64,000 nt of DNA from Phocaeicola massiliensis B84634 = Timone 84634 = DSM 17679 = JCM 13223 (GTDB taxonomy: Bacteria; Bacteroidota; Bacteroidia; Bacteroidales; Bacteroidaceae). Each line of letters begins with the position of its first letter. The stretch's first letter is position 1. This document shows positions 45,127 to 54,017 of the stretch, one piece after another. The notes below the pieces were generated by a model. That model was not told the origin of the DNA, ran no database searches, and saw only the letters and a program-made list of their open reading frames with translations. Position numbers and translations under genes: made by a program. The stretch is taken from contig NZ_KB905473.1 in the NCBI RefSeq assembly GCF_000382445.1, forward strand, positions 581,043 to 645,042. Direction: 5' to 3'.

Positions 45127-46194
45127 ATGAAATTATTTTGTTGTATTATTTTAGGTGCGTTTATGGTAATGTCGGCTTCTTGCAGTCATAATAGCAAAGA
45201 GACTAGAAGAATGCAGACAGTAAAAATAGACACAGTTTTTTCTGTCGAAGGGCAAACTCCTTTGCAGTTTCCGGGGAAGGTAAAAGCTGCTCAGGACGTT
45301 AATCTGTCTTTCAGAGTAAGCGGAACGATAGGCAAAATTTGTGTGGAAGACGGAGCCCGGGTAAGGAAAGGTCAGTTGTTGGCACAACTTGATCCTACCG
45401 ATTATCGGATTCAGCTGGAAGCTACCGAGGCCGAATATCAGCAGGTTAAGGCTGAGGCAGAACGTGTGATGGCTCTTTATAAGGATAATGGAACGACTCC
45501 CAATGCCAATGACAAGGCTGTGTATGGGCTGAAGCAGATAACTGCCAAGTATCAACACCACAAGGATCAGTTGGAATATACTAATCTCTATGCTCCGTTT
45601 GACGGATTCGTACAAAAGCATTTGTTTGATGAACATGAAACGGTGGGGGCGGGGATGCCGGTTATTTCGATGATCAGCCAAGGAGCACCGGAAGTGGAAA
45701 TAAATCTGCCGGCAGCAGAATATATTCGTCGTACACAGTTTACCCGTTATCATGCTACATTTGATATTTATCCGGGCAAGTTTTATCCGTTGGAATGTAT
45801 CAGTATCACGCCCAAGGCAAATGCCAATCAGTTATATTCTATGAGATTGAGAATAGTGCAGGATGGTAAGCCTTCTCCGTCCCCGGGAATGAATACTATG
45901 GTTACTGTTTTTTGCAGTGCAGGTGATATGCATTCTCTGTCAGTGTCAAGCGGGGCTGTTTTGCAAAAGAATGGAAAGGCAGCAGTCTTTGTTTATGACC
46001 CGTCGAAAGGAACGGTGAGAAGTTGTGAAGTGACTGTACTCAGACTGCTGACCAATGGACGCAGTGTGATAACTTCGGATGCATTGCAGCCGGGAGAACT
46101 TGTCGTGTCATCGGGAGTGCATCATATAGAGGATGGCGAGGTGGTGAAACCGTTGCCGCCTATTACATCAACTAATGTAGGAGGGCTGTTATAA
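45127..46194 (+). CDS. RND efflux periplasmic adaptor (membrane fusion) lipoprotein
   Basis: A 355-aa HlyD/AcrA-family subunit that bridges the inner-membrane pump to the outer-membrane channel. The signal peptide ends at a lipobox with Cys19 (MSASC). The lipoyl-like halves are at VNLSFRVSGTIGKICVEDGARVRKGQLLAQLDPTDY and YTNLYAPFDGFVQKHLFDEHETVGAG, with a short helical hairpin between. The stop and the permease start share one base. No TetR-type gene adjoins, and the substrate is unknown. Confidence 0.9.
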   Translation: MKLFCCIILGAFMVMSASCSHNSKETRRMQTVKIDTVFSVEGQTPLQFPGKVKAAQDVNLSFRVSGTIGKICVEDGARVRKGQLLAQLDPTDYRIQLEATEAEYQQVKAEAERVMALYKDNGTTPNANDKAVYGLKQITAKYQHHKDQLEYTNLYAPFDGFVQKHLFDEHETVGAGMPVISMISQGAPEVEINLPAAEYIRRTQFTRYHATFDIYPGKFYPLECISITPKANANQLYSMRLRIVQDGKPSPSPGMNTMVTVFCSAGDMHSLSVSSGAVLQKNGKAAVFVYDPSKGTVRSCEVTVLRLLTNGRSVITSDALQPGELVVSSGVHHIEDGEVVKPLPPITSTNVGGLL

Positions 46195-49100
46195 TGGATA
46201 TTAGTAAGTGGGCATTTCAAAACCGTAATCTGGTTTATTTCTTGGTGGCTGTCCTTCTTTTGGGAGGTGTTTATTCCTGCTATGAGATGAGTAAGCTGGA
46301 AGACCCGGAGGTTAAAGTGAAATTGGCGATGGTGGTTACCACTTATCCGGGAGCATCGGCGCATCAGGTGGAGTTGGAAGTAACGGATGTGTTGGAGAAA
46401 AATATCCGTACCATGGGTAATATAGATAATGTGGAGAGTTATTCTTATAATGACTTATCTATTATTCAGATAGAATTGTTGAGCACGGTGAAGGATGAGG
46501 ATGTGGAGCAATGTTGGGATATGTTGCGTCGCAAAGTGGGAGATGCCTGTGCTTCGCTTCCTCCGGGGGCAAGCGCACCAATGGTGAAAGATGACTTTGG
46601 CAATGTATATGGCATGTTTTATGCTTTGACCGGAGATGGGTTGACGGATAGGGAGTTGTCTGATTATGCCGAACTTATCAAGAGGGAAGTTAGTGACCTT
46701 GAGGGGGTGGACAGGGTAGAACTCTACGGCACAAGACCGGAATGTATCAATATCTCTTTGTTGCAAGACCGGATGGCAAATTTGGGAGTGAAGCCTGCCG
46801 AAGTGCTTGCCACATTGAACGGGCAGAACAAAACGACTTATACGGGGTATTATGAGAATGGAGATAATCGTATTCGTGTAACGGTCAACGATAAGTTTAA
46901 GACGGTAGATGATATCGGAAAAATGCTTATTCAGGGACACGATGATGATCAGTTACGTTTGCGTGATATAGCGCGAATAGAAAAGAGTTATGAGAATCCC
47001 ACACGTAATGAATTGTTTTATGATGGTGAGCAGGCTTTGGGACTGTTGGTAGCTGCTTCCAGCGGTACGGATATCATCAAGGTAGGCAGTGCGGTGGCAA
47101 AGAAGCTTGACGATTTGAAAGGAAGCCGCTTACCGGCAGGAGTGGAGTGTCATAAAGTGTTTTATCAGCCGGAGCGTGTGGGTGATTCGTTGGGTACATT
47201 TGTTATCAACTTAATAGAGTCTGTGATTATAGTTGTACTCATTCTGATGTTGGCAATGGGCTTCAAGAGTGGGGTTATCATTGGAATCAGCCTGGTGGTA
47301 ACGGTATTTGGTTCATTTCTGTTCTTGCTGTTTGCCGGCGGCACGATGCAGCGTGTGTCCTTGGCGGCATTTGTGCTGGCAATGGGGATGCTGGTAGATA
47401 ATGCCATTGTAATTATCGATGGTATCTTGGTCGATCTGAAGGCAGGTAAACCTCGTATGGAGGCGATGACAGCCATCGGAAGACAAACGGCGATGCCGTT
47501 ATTGGGGGCCACTCTGATTGCCATCATTGCTTTCCTGCCTATTTATATGTCACCGGATACAGCAGGAGTCTATACGCGCGATCTCTTTATCGTATTGGCG
47601 GTATCGCTATTGTTGAGTTGGGTATTGGCGTTAATTCATGTTCCTCTGATGGCAAACAGGAGACTGAAGAGTGAAATGACAACAGGAGAAACGAATGCCC
47701 GTGTGTATAAAGGGCGTGTTTATGCTTATCTGAGAGCTGCTCTTTACTTTGGCTTGTCTCATCGCTGGAGCTTTGTATTTGCCATGGTTGGTCTATTGGG
47801 GCTCTCTCTTTGGGGATATGGTTATATGAAACAAGGATTCTTCCCCGATATGGTCTACAATCAGCTTTATATGGAGTATAAATTGCCTGAAGGGACTAAT
47901 TCGACGCGAGTTGTCCATGATTTGCGGGAAATAGAAACGTATTTGAAGAGCAGGAAGGAAATAACCCATGTTACGACTTCTGTTGGCGGAACTCCCGGAC
48001 GTTATAATTTGGTGCGGAGTATTGCTAATCCTTCTCTTTCTTATGGGGAACTGATTATAGACTTTACTTCACCGGAAGAATTGGTGGATAATATGGACGA
48101 GATTCAGTCTTATCTGTCGCAGGCATATCCTGATGCGTATGTCAATTTAAAGCGTTATAACCTGATGTTCAAGAAGTATCCTATTGAGGCACAGTTTATG
48201 GGACCCGACCCGGCGGTGTTGCACCGTTTGGCAGACAGTGCACGTCATATTATGGAAAATACTCCTGAGGTACGCCTTGTGACGACAGATTGGGAGCCGC
48301 AGGTTCCGGTGTTGACAATAGAATATGACCAGCCGGCCGCACGTGCTTTGGGGTTGAGCCGCAACGATGTCAGTCTCTCTTTACTGACAGCTACCGGAGG
48401 AATTCCCATCGGTTCATTTTATGAGGGAATTCATGCCAATACAATCTATTTGAAATGTTTGAATGAAGAAGGGAATCCGATAGAAGATTTAGGTAATACA
48501 CAGGTGTTTTCTTCTATACCGTCACTCAATGGTCTGCTGAATGAAGAAATGATGGTAAAGTTGAAATCGGGTTCACTGTCAAAAGAAGAACTAGTGGAAG
48601 GTATTATGGGCAGCACTCCATTGAAACAAATTAGTAAAGGAGTGGACGTAAGGTGGGAAGACCCGGTGGTTCCGCGTTATAACGGACAGAGAAGCCAGCG
48701 TGTGCAGTGCTCACCGGCTCCGGGACTTGAAACGGAACAAGCACGTTTGGCTGTTGCTTCGCAGATAGAAAATATTCCTTTGCCCGAAGGTTATACATTG
48801 TGTTGGCAAGGAGAAAAAATAGCCAGTACGGATTCTATGAAATATTTATTCAAGAATTTTCCATTGGCTATTATCCTGATGATTGCTATCCTGATTATGT
48901 TGTTTAAAGATTATCGCAAACCGATTATTATTTTCTGTTGTATTCCTCTTGTCTTTGTGGGAGTGGTGGCAGTCATGCTGCTCACTGGAAAGACTTTCAA
49001 TTTTGTTGCGATAGTGGGGACGCTGGGATTGATAGGTATGTTGATTAAAAATGGTATTGTGTTGATGGATGAAATAACGTTGCAGATAAACCGGGGAGTT

Positions 49101-49325
49101 GAACCGACAGCAGCATTAATCGATAGTTCGCAAAGTCGTTTACGTCCTGTGATGATGGCTTCTCTGACTACCATCTTAGGTATGATTCCTTTGCTGACAG
49201 ATGCCATGTTTGGTTCATTGGCAGCCGCCATCATGGGAGGATTACTGTTTGGTACACTCATAACATTACTGTTTATACCTGTTCTTTATGCATTATTTTT
49301 TCATATAAAACAGACTGACAAATGA
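46194..49325 (+). CDS. RND efflux permease, AcrB-like
   Basis: A 1043-aa inner-membrane pump with the RND layout: one membrane segment near residue 13, a large periplasmic porter domain, segments 2-6 near 335-480, a second porter domain and segments 8-12 near 880-1030. Recognisable text is LEDPEVKVKLAMVVTTYPGASAHQVE, GMLVDNAIVIIDGI in segment 4 and GLIGMLIKNGIVLMDEI near the end. Drug or lipid export driven by protons is the family role. The segment-4 motif has Asp-Asn instead of Asp-Asp, as in many pumps outside the AcrB core group. It overlaps the channel gene by four bases. Confidence 0.92.
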   Translation: MDISKWAFQNRNLVYFLVAVLLLGGVYSCYEMSKLEDPEVKVKLAMVVTTYPGASAHQVELEVTDVLEKNIRTMGNIDNVESYSYNDLSIIQIELLSTVKDEDVEQCWDMLRRKVGDACASLPPGASAPMVKDDFGNVYGMFYALTGDGLTDRELSDYAELIKREVSDLEGVDRVELYGTRPECINISLLQDRMANLGVKPAEVLATLNGQNKTTYTGYYENGDNRIRVTVNDKFKTVDDIGKMLIQGHDDDQLRLRDIARIEKSYENPTRNELFYDGEQALGLLVAASSGTDIIKVGSAVAKKLDDLKGSRLPAGVECHKVFYQPERVGDSLGTFVINLIESVIIVVLILMLAMGFKSGVIIGISLVVTVFGSFLFLLFAGGTMQRVSLAAFVLAMGMLVDNAIVIIDGILVDLKAGKPRMEAMTAIGRQTAMPLLGATLIAIIAFLPIYMSPDTAGVYTRDLFIVLAVSLLLSWVLALIHVPLMANRRLKSEMTTGETNARVYKGRVYAYLRAALYFGLSHRWSFVFAMVGLLGLSLWGYGYMKQGFFPDMVYNQLYMEYKLPEGTNSTRVVHDLREIETYLKSRKEITHVTTSVGGTPGRYNLVRSIANPSLSYGELIIDFTSPEELVDNMDEIQSYLSQAYPDAYVNLKRYNLMFKKYPIEAQFMGPDPAVLHRLADSARHIMENTPEVRLVTTDWEPQVPVLTIEYDQPAARALGLSRNDVSLSLLTATGGIPIGSFYEGIHANTIYLKCLNEEGNPIEDLGNTQVFSSIPSLNGLLNEEMMVKLKSGSLSKEELVEGIMGSTPLKQISKGVDVRWEDPVVPRYNGQRSQRVQCSPAPGLETEQARLAVASQIENIPLPEGYTLCWQGEKIASTDSMKYLFKNFPLAIILMIAILIMLFKDYRKPIIIFCCIPLVFVGVVAVMLLTGKTFNFVAIVGTLGLIGMLIKNGIVLMDEITLQINRGVEPTAALIDSSQSRLRPVMMASLTTILGMIPLLTDAMFGSLAAAIMGGLLFGTLITLLFIPVLYALFFHIKQTDK

Positions 49326-50692
49326 AAAAGATATCTATTTTGATTGGTGCTTTATTTTGCTCATCAGCTTTATTTTCTCAAGAGGTGTTGAGCTTGAAGC
49401 AATGTCGTGAGATGGCTCTTCAATATAATAAAGAAATGGCAGCTTCTGTCCGGCAGACAGAAAGCGCGCGATATATGGCTAAAAGTTATAAAGGAAATTT
49501 CTTTCCGAATTTTACGGCGAGTGGGACCGGTATTTATAGCAGTGCCAGTGGACATTATGGTATAGAAGGAGGAAATCTGCCGGTGTTTATGCCTAATTCA
49601 TCCGGTCAATTTCTGCCCAATGGCGGTTTCTCTTATTTCCCGGGAATTGATTTAAAGTATAAAATCGGGCTTATTTATATGGGAGGAGTGGAAGTTGAAC
49701 AACCTCTCTATATGGGTGGAAAAATTACGGCGGCTTATAAAATGTCTGTATTGGGCAAGGAGATGGCGCAAATGAATGAAACCCTGACGGCTACCACAGT
49801 TATTTTGAATACCGATAAGGCATATGCCCAAGTAGTTAAAGCTAGGGAAATGAAGAATGTGGCCGATAGGTATCATACTGTGCTGGTTGAGTTGCATAAG
49901 AATGTGGAAAGTGCATATCGTCATGGGTTAAAGCCTCAGAATGACGTGCTGAAAGTGCAGGTAAAATTGAATGAAAGTGAACTCAATATGCGCAAAGCAG
50001 AGAACGCATTGCGCTTGGCAACAATGAATTTGTGTCATTTTATTGGTAAACCTTTAATTGCAGATATACAGGTGTCGGGAGACTATCCTGAAGTGAAAGA
50101 GAATATAATGATGCAGGTATCGGATATTACGGCTCGTCCTGAATATGGCATTTTAAATAAACAAGTAGCTATGGCAAAACAGCAAGTGAAATTGAATCGT
50201 AGCGAACTGTTGCCTAAGGTTGGTGTTAAAGGCTCATATAATTATATTCATGGTTTGGAAGTAAATGATGAAACATTTTTGTATAAAGGAGGATTTTCAG
50301 TCTTATTGAATGTCAGCGTTCCTCTTTTTCACTTTGGAGAGCGTATCAACAAAGTGCATGCCGCCAAAGCTAAGTTGGAACAGACTCGTTTGGAGCAGGC
50401 TGATATGAATGAGAAAATGCTGTTGGAATTGACTTTGGCTGCTAACAATTTGGATGAGGCTCGCTTAGAAAGTGAACTTTCCGACCGTTCTTTGCAACAG
50501 GCAGAAGAGAATATGAGGGTGAGTAAGAAGCAGTATGAGGTGGGTTTAGAAACTTTATCGGATTATCTTGAAGCTCAAACTTTATGGCAACAGGCTTATA
50601 GTGTACAAGTGGATGCTCATTTCCGTCTGTATTTGAATTATGTGGAATATTTAAAGGCTACCGGAACTTTGTCACAAAGCAGTTCATATTGA
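49322..50692 (+). CDS. TolC-family outer-membrane efflux channel
   Basis: A 456-aa outer-membrane protein with a signal peptide (KKISILIGALFCSSALFS). TolC repeats are seen as paired long helices: EVLSLKQCREMALQYNKEMAASVRQTESAR near the start and EQTRLEQADMNEKMLLELTLAANNLDEARLESELSDRSLQQAEENMRVSKKQYEVGLETLSDYLEAQTLW near residues 350-430. It completes the tripartite pump as third gene of the operon. Confidence 0.92.
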   Translation: MKKISILIGALFCSSALFSQEVLSLKQCREMALQYNKEMAASVRQTESARYMAKSYKGNFFPNFTASGTGIYSSASGHYGIEGGNLPVFMPNSSGQFLPNGGFSYFPGIDLKYKIGLIYMGGVEVEQPLYMGGKITAAYKMSVLGKEMAQMNETLTATTVILNTDKAYAQVVKAREMKNVADRYHTVLVELHKNVESAYRHGLKPQNDVLKVQVKLNESELNMRKAENALRLATMNLCHFIGKPLIADIQVSGDYPEVKENIMMQVSDITARPEYGILNKQVAMAKQQVKLNRSELLPKVGVKGSYNYIHGLEVNDETFLYKGGFSVLLNVSVPLFHFGERINKVHAAKAKLEQTRLEQADMNEKMLLELTLAANNLDEARLESELSDRSLQQAEENMRVSKKQYEVGLETLSDYLEAQTLWQQAYSVQVDAHFRLYLNYVEYLKATGTLSQSSSY

Positions 50693-50773
50693 AATGTCTT
50701 TCAAAAAGATGTAAATTCGTGGGAACAATGGGAGTTTCATGGGGATATTCAGTAAATGTCTCTAAAAAATAAG

Positions 50774-50816
50774 ATGGCATATGAAGATGATAGGGCATGA
50801 TCACTTCATATGCCAT
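50774..50816. terminator. hairpin after the efflux operon
   Basis: A 13-bp perfect stem ATGGCATATGAAG/CTTCATATGCCAT with a 17-base loop lies 82 bases after the tolC-like stop and before the convergent transposase. Confidence 0.6.
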
Positions 50817-50921
50817 TCTTATTGCCATTTTTCCGTGCTTTCTCACATAATTCTATCCGACAGGACATGACGTTCCGGAAGAAGTCTGATGACCTCTTCT
50901 GATTCTGTGAGTAAAATCATA

Positions 50922-52280
50922 TCATGCTGCTTTAGCTGTTTTGTTTCTGATTTTTTCTATCATCAGTATGGCATTTGCCGTATGTATTCCAAAGAAAATC
51001 CACAGTATTTCCGTCTTCCTGTTTCCGGCCTTTATCCTTGAGAGCGAGTAATGTTGCTTTTGAGTGCCGAAGCTTCCTTCAAGCCGTGTTGCCCTTTCTT
51101 TTGAGAGTTCGCTTCTAAGCATCTTCCTCAAAGGCTCATCTTTGGCCGCCCTTCCCTTGCGCACAAAGGATGTGGATATCCCATATTTTGTACAGAACTT
51201 TCTGTTGGCATTATTGGCATATATGGAATCGGCAGCCACACATCTTACCCTTACATTCATAAGCTTCTGCTGCATACGGATACAGTCCTTCAAGCGTATA
51301 CCCTCATTGAATGCCTTGAACGAGAGGTGTTCTATGAACGATATGCCGTCTATCTGTATATTATTGACCTTTGCACCAAACTCGACGGACTTGGTTTCCT
51401 TGCCTCTGACGATGGGACGTACATAATGACGGTCAATGCTGACGATGCGGTCACTGACTTTCCGCCCTTCAAACATTTCCTTTTCTTGTACAAGCACCTT
51501 TCTGATGATGGAAAGACGCTTATGATAATCCTGGGTATATCGGAGTAAAGCACCGTACTCGCTATGGATTCCATCCCTTTGACTGAGGAGCTTTTCAAGA
51601 AGCTTGATCATACGGCGCTTAAGCATTCTTGTCCTTGAAGCTCTCCTCTTTCTTTTCTTGCAGTAGGACAGATAGGATTCCGCCACATTCCTGTATTTGT
51701 TGCGCGGACGCCTTATGCCCAGCTCCTTGCAATGCCGGCATATATGCCTGTAGAGCCATTCGAGGCTTTCCCAAAGGAGTTTCATGTCCGTAGGAAAACG
51801 CATGTGGCTTTCATAGCATGTGGCATCGGTCATGCAGACGTGAAGGTTATCAAGATAAGGTTTCCAGTGTGAAGCCAGGAGCTCCTGGAAAGAATCAATG
51901 TCAAGGCGGGATGCTATCTCATTACGGATGGCACTGACTATCTTGAAGTTGGTTATGGGAAGGGACGGGGGAATCATAATTCCACAGAAAATCTGGTAGT
52001 GTATGTTCCCGTTCAGATGTTCCACCAGTTGCCTGTCGGAGAATCCGGTGTATGCCTTCAGGACCATAAGGGCGATCTTTGCGGAAGGACTGAATCTGTT
52101 CCTGCGTCCCAGGCGCCGGTCCGACAGGCCTGCGGCTTTTGCCATACATTCAAACGGAAAGACTGAATGAAGCTTGCCAAGCTCACTCTCATTAAAACTC
52201 TTGCGGTATTTTTCCAGAATATCAAATTCTGTAAAACCCAAAGTAGGGTGAATTTCTGAAATATTCACTATCTTTGCCAT
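50922..52280 (-). CDS. IS1182-type transposase
   Basis: A 452-aa DDE transposase. An N-terminal DUF772-like helical region (RNRFSPSAKIALMVLKAYTGFSDRQLVEHLN) precedes the catalytic core: Asp152 in CMTDATCYES, Asp351 in VAADSIYANNANR and Glu401 in ATRLEGSFGTQKQHY. The frame is intact, so the element may be active. I could not identify terminal inverted repeats or a target duplication by eye. Hairpins at 52299-52343 and around 52347-52390 lie past its 5' side and may belong to the element. It sits just left of the arsenic island but outside its repeats. Confidence 0.8.
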   Translation of the reverse strand: MAKIVNISEIHPTLGFTEFDILEKYRKSFNESELGKLHSVFPFECMAKAAGLSDRRLGRRNRFSPSAKIALMVLKAYTGFSDRQLVEHLNGNIHYQIFCGIMIPPSLPITNFKIVSAIRNEIASRLDIDSFQELLASHWKPYLDNLHVCMTDATCYESHMRFPTDMKLLWESLEWLYRHICRHCKELGIRRPRNKYRNVAESYLSYCKKRKRRASRTRMLKRRMIKLLEKLLSQRDGIHSEYGALLRYTQDYHKRLSIIRKVLVQEKEMFEGRKVSDRIVSIDRHYVRPIVRGKETKSVEFGAKVNNIQIDGISFIEHLSFKAFNEGIRLKDCIRMQQKLMNVRVRCVAADSIYANNANRKFCTKYGISTSFVRKGRAAKDEPLRKMLRSELSKERATRLEGSFGTQKQHYSLSRIKAGNRKTEILWIFFGIHTANAILMIEKIRNKTAKAA

Positions 52281-52542
52281 ATCTTATTAGTTTGGATATT
52301 TCCCCCGTTTTGGCCGTCAAACCTTATTTTCGGGGGAATACCTAAAGATACAAAAAAGCCAACTAATTCGCAATAATTTGTGTATGAATTAGTTGGCTGA
52401 TTTTGTAATATTTAATGAATGTCCCTTCATGAGAACAATCATTAGTAGCTCTATGCTGCTTGAATACTTCTATCTTCAATCAATAGCAAATAATGTCTGT
52501 TCTTACAGACGCCCTAATTCCCCCAAGTTTTCAGACTGAGCC
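52281..52542. other. gene-free stretch between the transposase and the island
   Basis: It contains a hairpin with TTTCCCCCG/CGGGGGAA arms and another with AGCCAACTAATTC/GAATTAGTTGGCT arms. No gene is seen. Part of this may be the terminal region of the IS. Confidence 0.45.
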
Positions 52543-52661
52543 CCTTTTCGTGTCTTAGGTCACAGACATTATACAAAGAAAAACTCCTACAATACCTTGA
52601 TATTGTAGGAGTTGTACATTTACTGTCCATTTCTATCCAGCGTTTCTGTGATCCGCCTGGG
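52543..52661. repeat. left 119-bp direct repeat (att-like) of the island
   Basis: It differs from 58842-58960 at a single base (A at 52635 against G). It holds a copy of the tRNA terminator hairpin (52582-52613) and a 3' fragment of tRNA-Lys (52649-52661), after which the match stops. Confidence 0.85.
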
Positions 52662-52848
52662 TTATGAACCAAACGTTATTTCTTCCTCAATATCAGTACT
52701 TTCAGAAATTTTGGCTTTGTATCCGTCACGCTTTAGTCCTTAAAAACTGTCTGCTGTTGTCCGGTGTCTGTCTGCCAACATCTTGGGTTCAAATGTACGC
52801 ATTATTTTTGAATTATGCAAGTGGTTGATTATGAATATATATAGTTCA

Positions 52849-52896
52849 AGTGCAAGGTGCAAGCGTATATATATATACGCACTTGCACCTTGCACT
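52849..52896. repeat. 48-base cruciform with doubled GTGCAAG arms
   Basis: The left arm carries GTGCAAG twice in tandem and the right arm its complement, 15 bp perfectly paired, then a two-base bulge and a CGTATA/TATACG inner stem. It lies between the left island repeat and arsR. Function unknown. Confidence 0.7.
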
Positions 52897-52915
52897 GAAA
52901 AAAAATATGATGAAA

Positions 52916-52946
52916 TTTGCTATCTCGAATATTGTTCGTATATTTG
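52916..52946 (+). promoter_or_regulatory. promoter of the ars operon
   Basis: TTTG (52916-52919), 19 bases, TATATTTG (52939-52946): a full consensus match. Transcription should start near 52953, leaving only about 11 bases of leader before the arsR ATG at 52964. Confidence 0.75.
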
Positions 52947-52963
52947 CGAACAATATTCGAGAT
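52922..52963. promoter_or_regulatory. ArsR operator palindrome
   Basis: Two perfect 17-bp arms (52922-52938 and 52947-52963) surround the eight-base -7 element. The palindrome ends on the base before the arsR start codon. A repressor bound here would block RNA polymerase; arsenite release by ArsR is the family mechanism. Confidence 0.75.
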
Positions 52964-53290
52964 ATGGAAGAAAAGAAAGATTATACTGTTACGCAGGAAC
53001 AGTTGGCAAGATTTGCCAAAGCATTGGGACATCCTGCCCGAATTGCTATTATGCACTTTTTGGCAAAGCAGAAAACGTGTTATTTTGGGGATATTCACGA
53101 AGAACTTCCCATTGCCAAAGCAACCGTATCACAGCACTTGAAAGAGTTGAAAGATGCAGGACTTATACAAGGAGAGGTTGAAACGCCTAAAGTGAAATAC
53201 TGTATCAACCGAGAGAATTGGCAATTGGCTCGTGAACTCTTTAAAGAGTTTTTCGGGCAATGTATCTGTAAATCGGGGGAGTGTTGCTGA
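52964..53290 (+). CDS. arsR: ArsR/SmtB-family metalloid-responsive repressor
   Basis: A 108-aa winged-helix repressor. The fold is clear: ARFAKALGHPARIAIMHFLA, then the recognition helix region ELPIAKATVSQHLKELKDAGLI and the wing VETPKVKYCIN. Possible metalloid ligands are Cys39 and the C-terminal Cys100, Cys102, Cys107 and Cys108, a layout unlike the alpha-3 CxC pair of E. coli ArsR. The ATG at 52964 is chosen because an upstream in-frame start would place the promoter and operator inside the gene. It leads the island's plus-strand operon. Confidence 0.9.
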   Translation: MEEKKDYTVTQEQLARFAKALGHPARIAIMHFLAKQKTCYFGDIHEELPIAKATVSQHLKELKDAGLIQGEVETPKVKYCINRENWQLARELFKEFFGQCICKSGECC

Positions 53291-53360
53291 TAATCCCCCT
53301 TTTTTAATATTGATGTTCGTTGTTTTGCGAATTACGTTTAATATAATAAATTTATAAATT

Positions 53361-53591
53361 ATGGAAATTAAAGTATTAGGAACAGGCTGTGCAGGTTGTA
53401 AGGCTCTGTATGCAACGGTTGAACAAGTAGTAAAAGAATTAGCTTTGGAAGCGGTAATAACCAAAGAAGAAGATTTGATGAAGATTATGGAATACAATGT
53501 AATGACGCTTCCTGCTCTCGTTGTTGACGGTAAGGTTGTGGCAAAGGGCAAACTTTCTGCCAAAGAAGTAAAAGATGTATTAACCAAGTAA
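53361..53591 (+). CDS. arsE: small thioredoxin-fold protein, ArsE-like
   Basis: A 76-aa cytosolic redox protein with the active site Cys10-Ala-Gly-Cys13 and the cis-proline region MTLPALVVDGKVV. It belongs to the short redox-active disulfide (MTH895-like) family. In ars clusters with arsF and arsG, the ArsE product is reported to help reduce nitro-aromatic arsenicals. I base the symbol on that gene order, not on sequence alone. It follows arsR by 70 bases and precedes arsF by 8. Confidence 0.75.
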   Translation: MEIKVLGTGCAGCKALYATVEQVVKELALEAVITKEEDLMKIMEYNVMTLPALVVDGKVVAKGKLSAKEVKDVLTK

Positions 53592-53599
53592 ATCAGATT

Positions 53600-54007
53600 A
53601 TGATGAAACGCTTTTTATTCCTTACCATTGCTTGTTTGTTTTCTATTTGGGGAATGGCTCAGATTGCCGCAGATACCTATGTGGAAGTTCTTTATTTTCA
53701 TGGGAAACAACGTTGTGTAACTTGCAAAGCCATTGAGAAATATACGAAAGAAGTGGTCAATGCAGATTTGGCAGAGTTGGTTAAAAATGGCAAACTACGT
53801 TTCAAAGAAGTAGATATTTCAACTCCCGAAGGCGAGAAGCTGGCAGAGAAATATCGTGTAAGTTGGTCTTCTCTTTATGTTAATAAATGGAAGAACGGTA
53901 AAGAAGAACGTAACGACATGACACGCTTTGGCTTTCAGAATGCCCGGAACAATACATCGGCTTTCAAGAAAGAATTAAAACAGAAAATCAATCAGTTGCT
54001 AAAATAA
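53600..54007 (+). CDS. arsF: exported thioredoxin-like protein, ArsF family
   Basis: A 135-aa protein with a signal peptide (residues 1-20, ending GMA/Q) and a thioredoxin-like fold with Cys39-Val-Thr-Cys42 in FHGKQRCVTCK, followed by KFKEVDIS-type beta strands. This matches the ArsF-type subunit described in nitrophenyl arsenical reduction, with its redox pair outside the cytosol. It is the partner of arsE (8 bases upstream) and of the membrane protein ArsG (10 bases downstream), which could pass electrons across the membrane. Confidence 0.75.
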   Translation: MMKRFLFLTIACLFSIWGMAQIAADTYVEVLYFHGKQRCVTCKAIEKYTKEVVNADLAELVKNGKLRFKEVDISTPEGEKLAEKYRVSWSSLYVNKWKNGKEERNDMTRFGFQNARNNTSAFKKELKQKINQLLK

Positions 54008-54017
54008 ATACAGTCTT

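Noticed and set aside
52849-53090. CRISPR-like array suggested by repeated GTGCAAG and palindromes
   Set aside because: The repeats form one cruciform without spacers, and no cas gene is present in the window.
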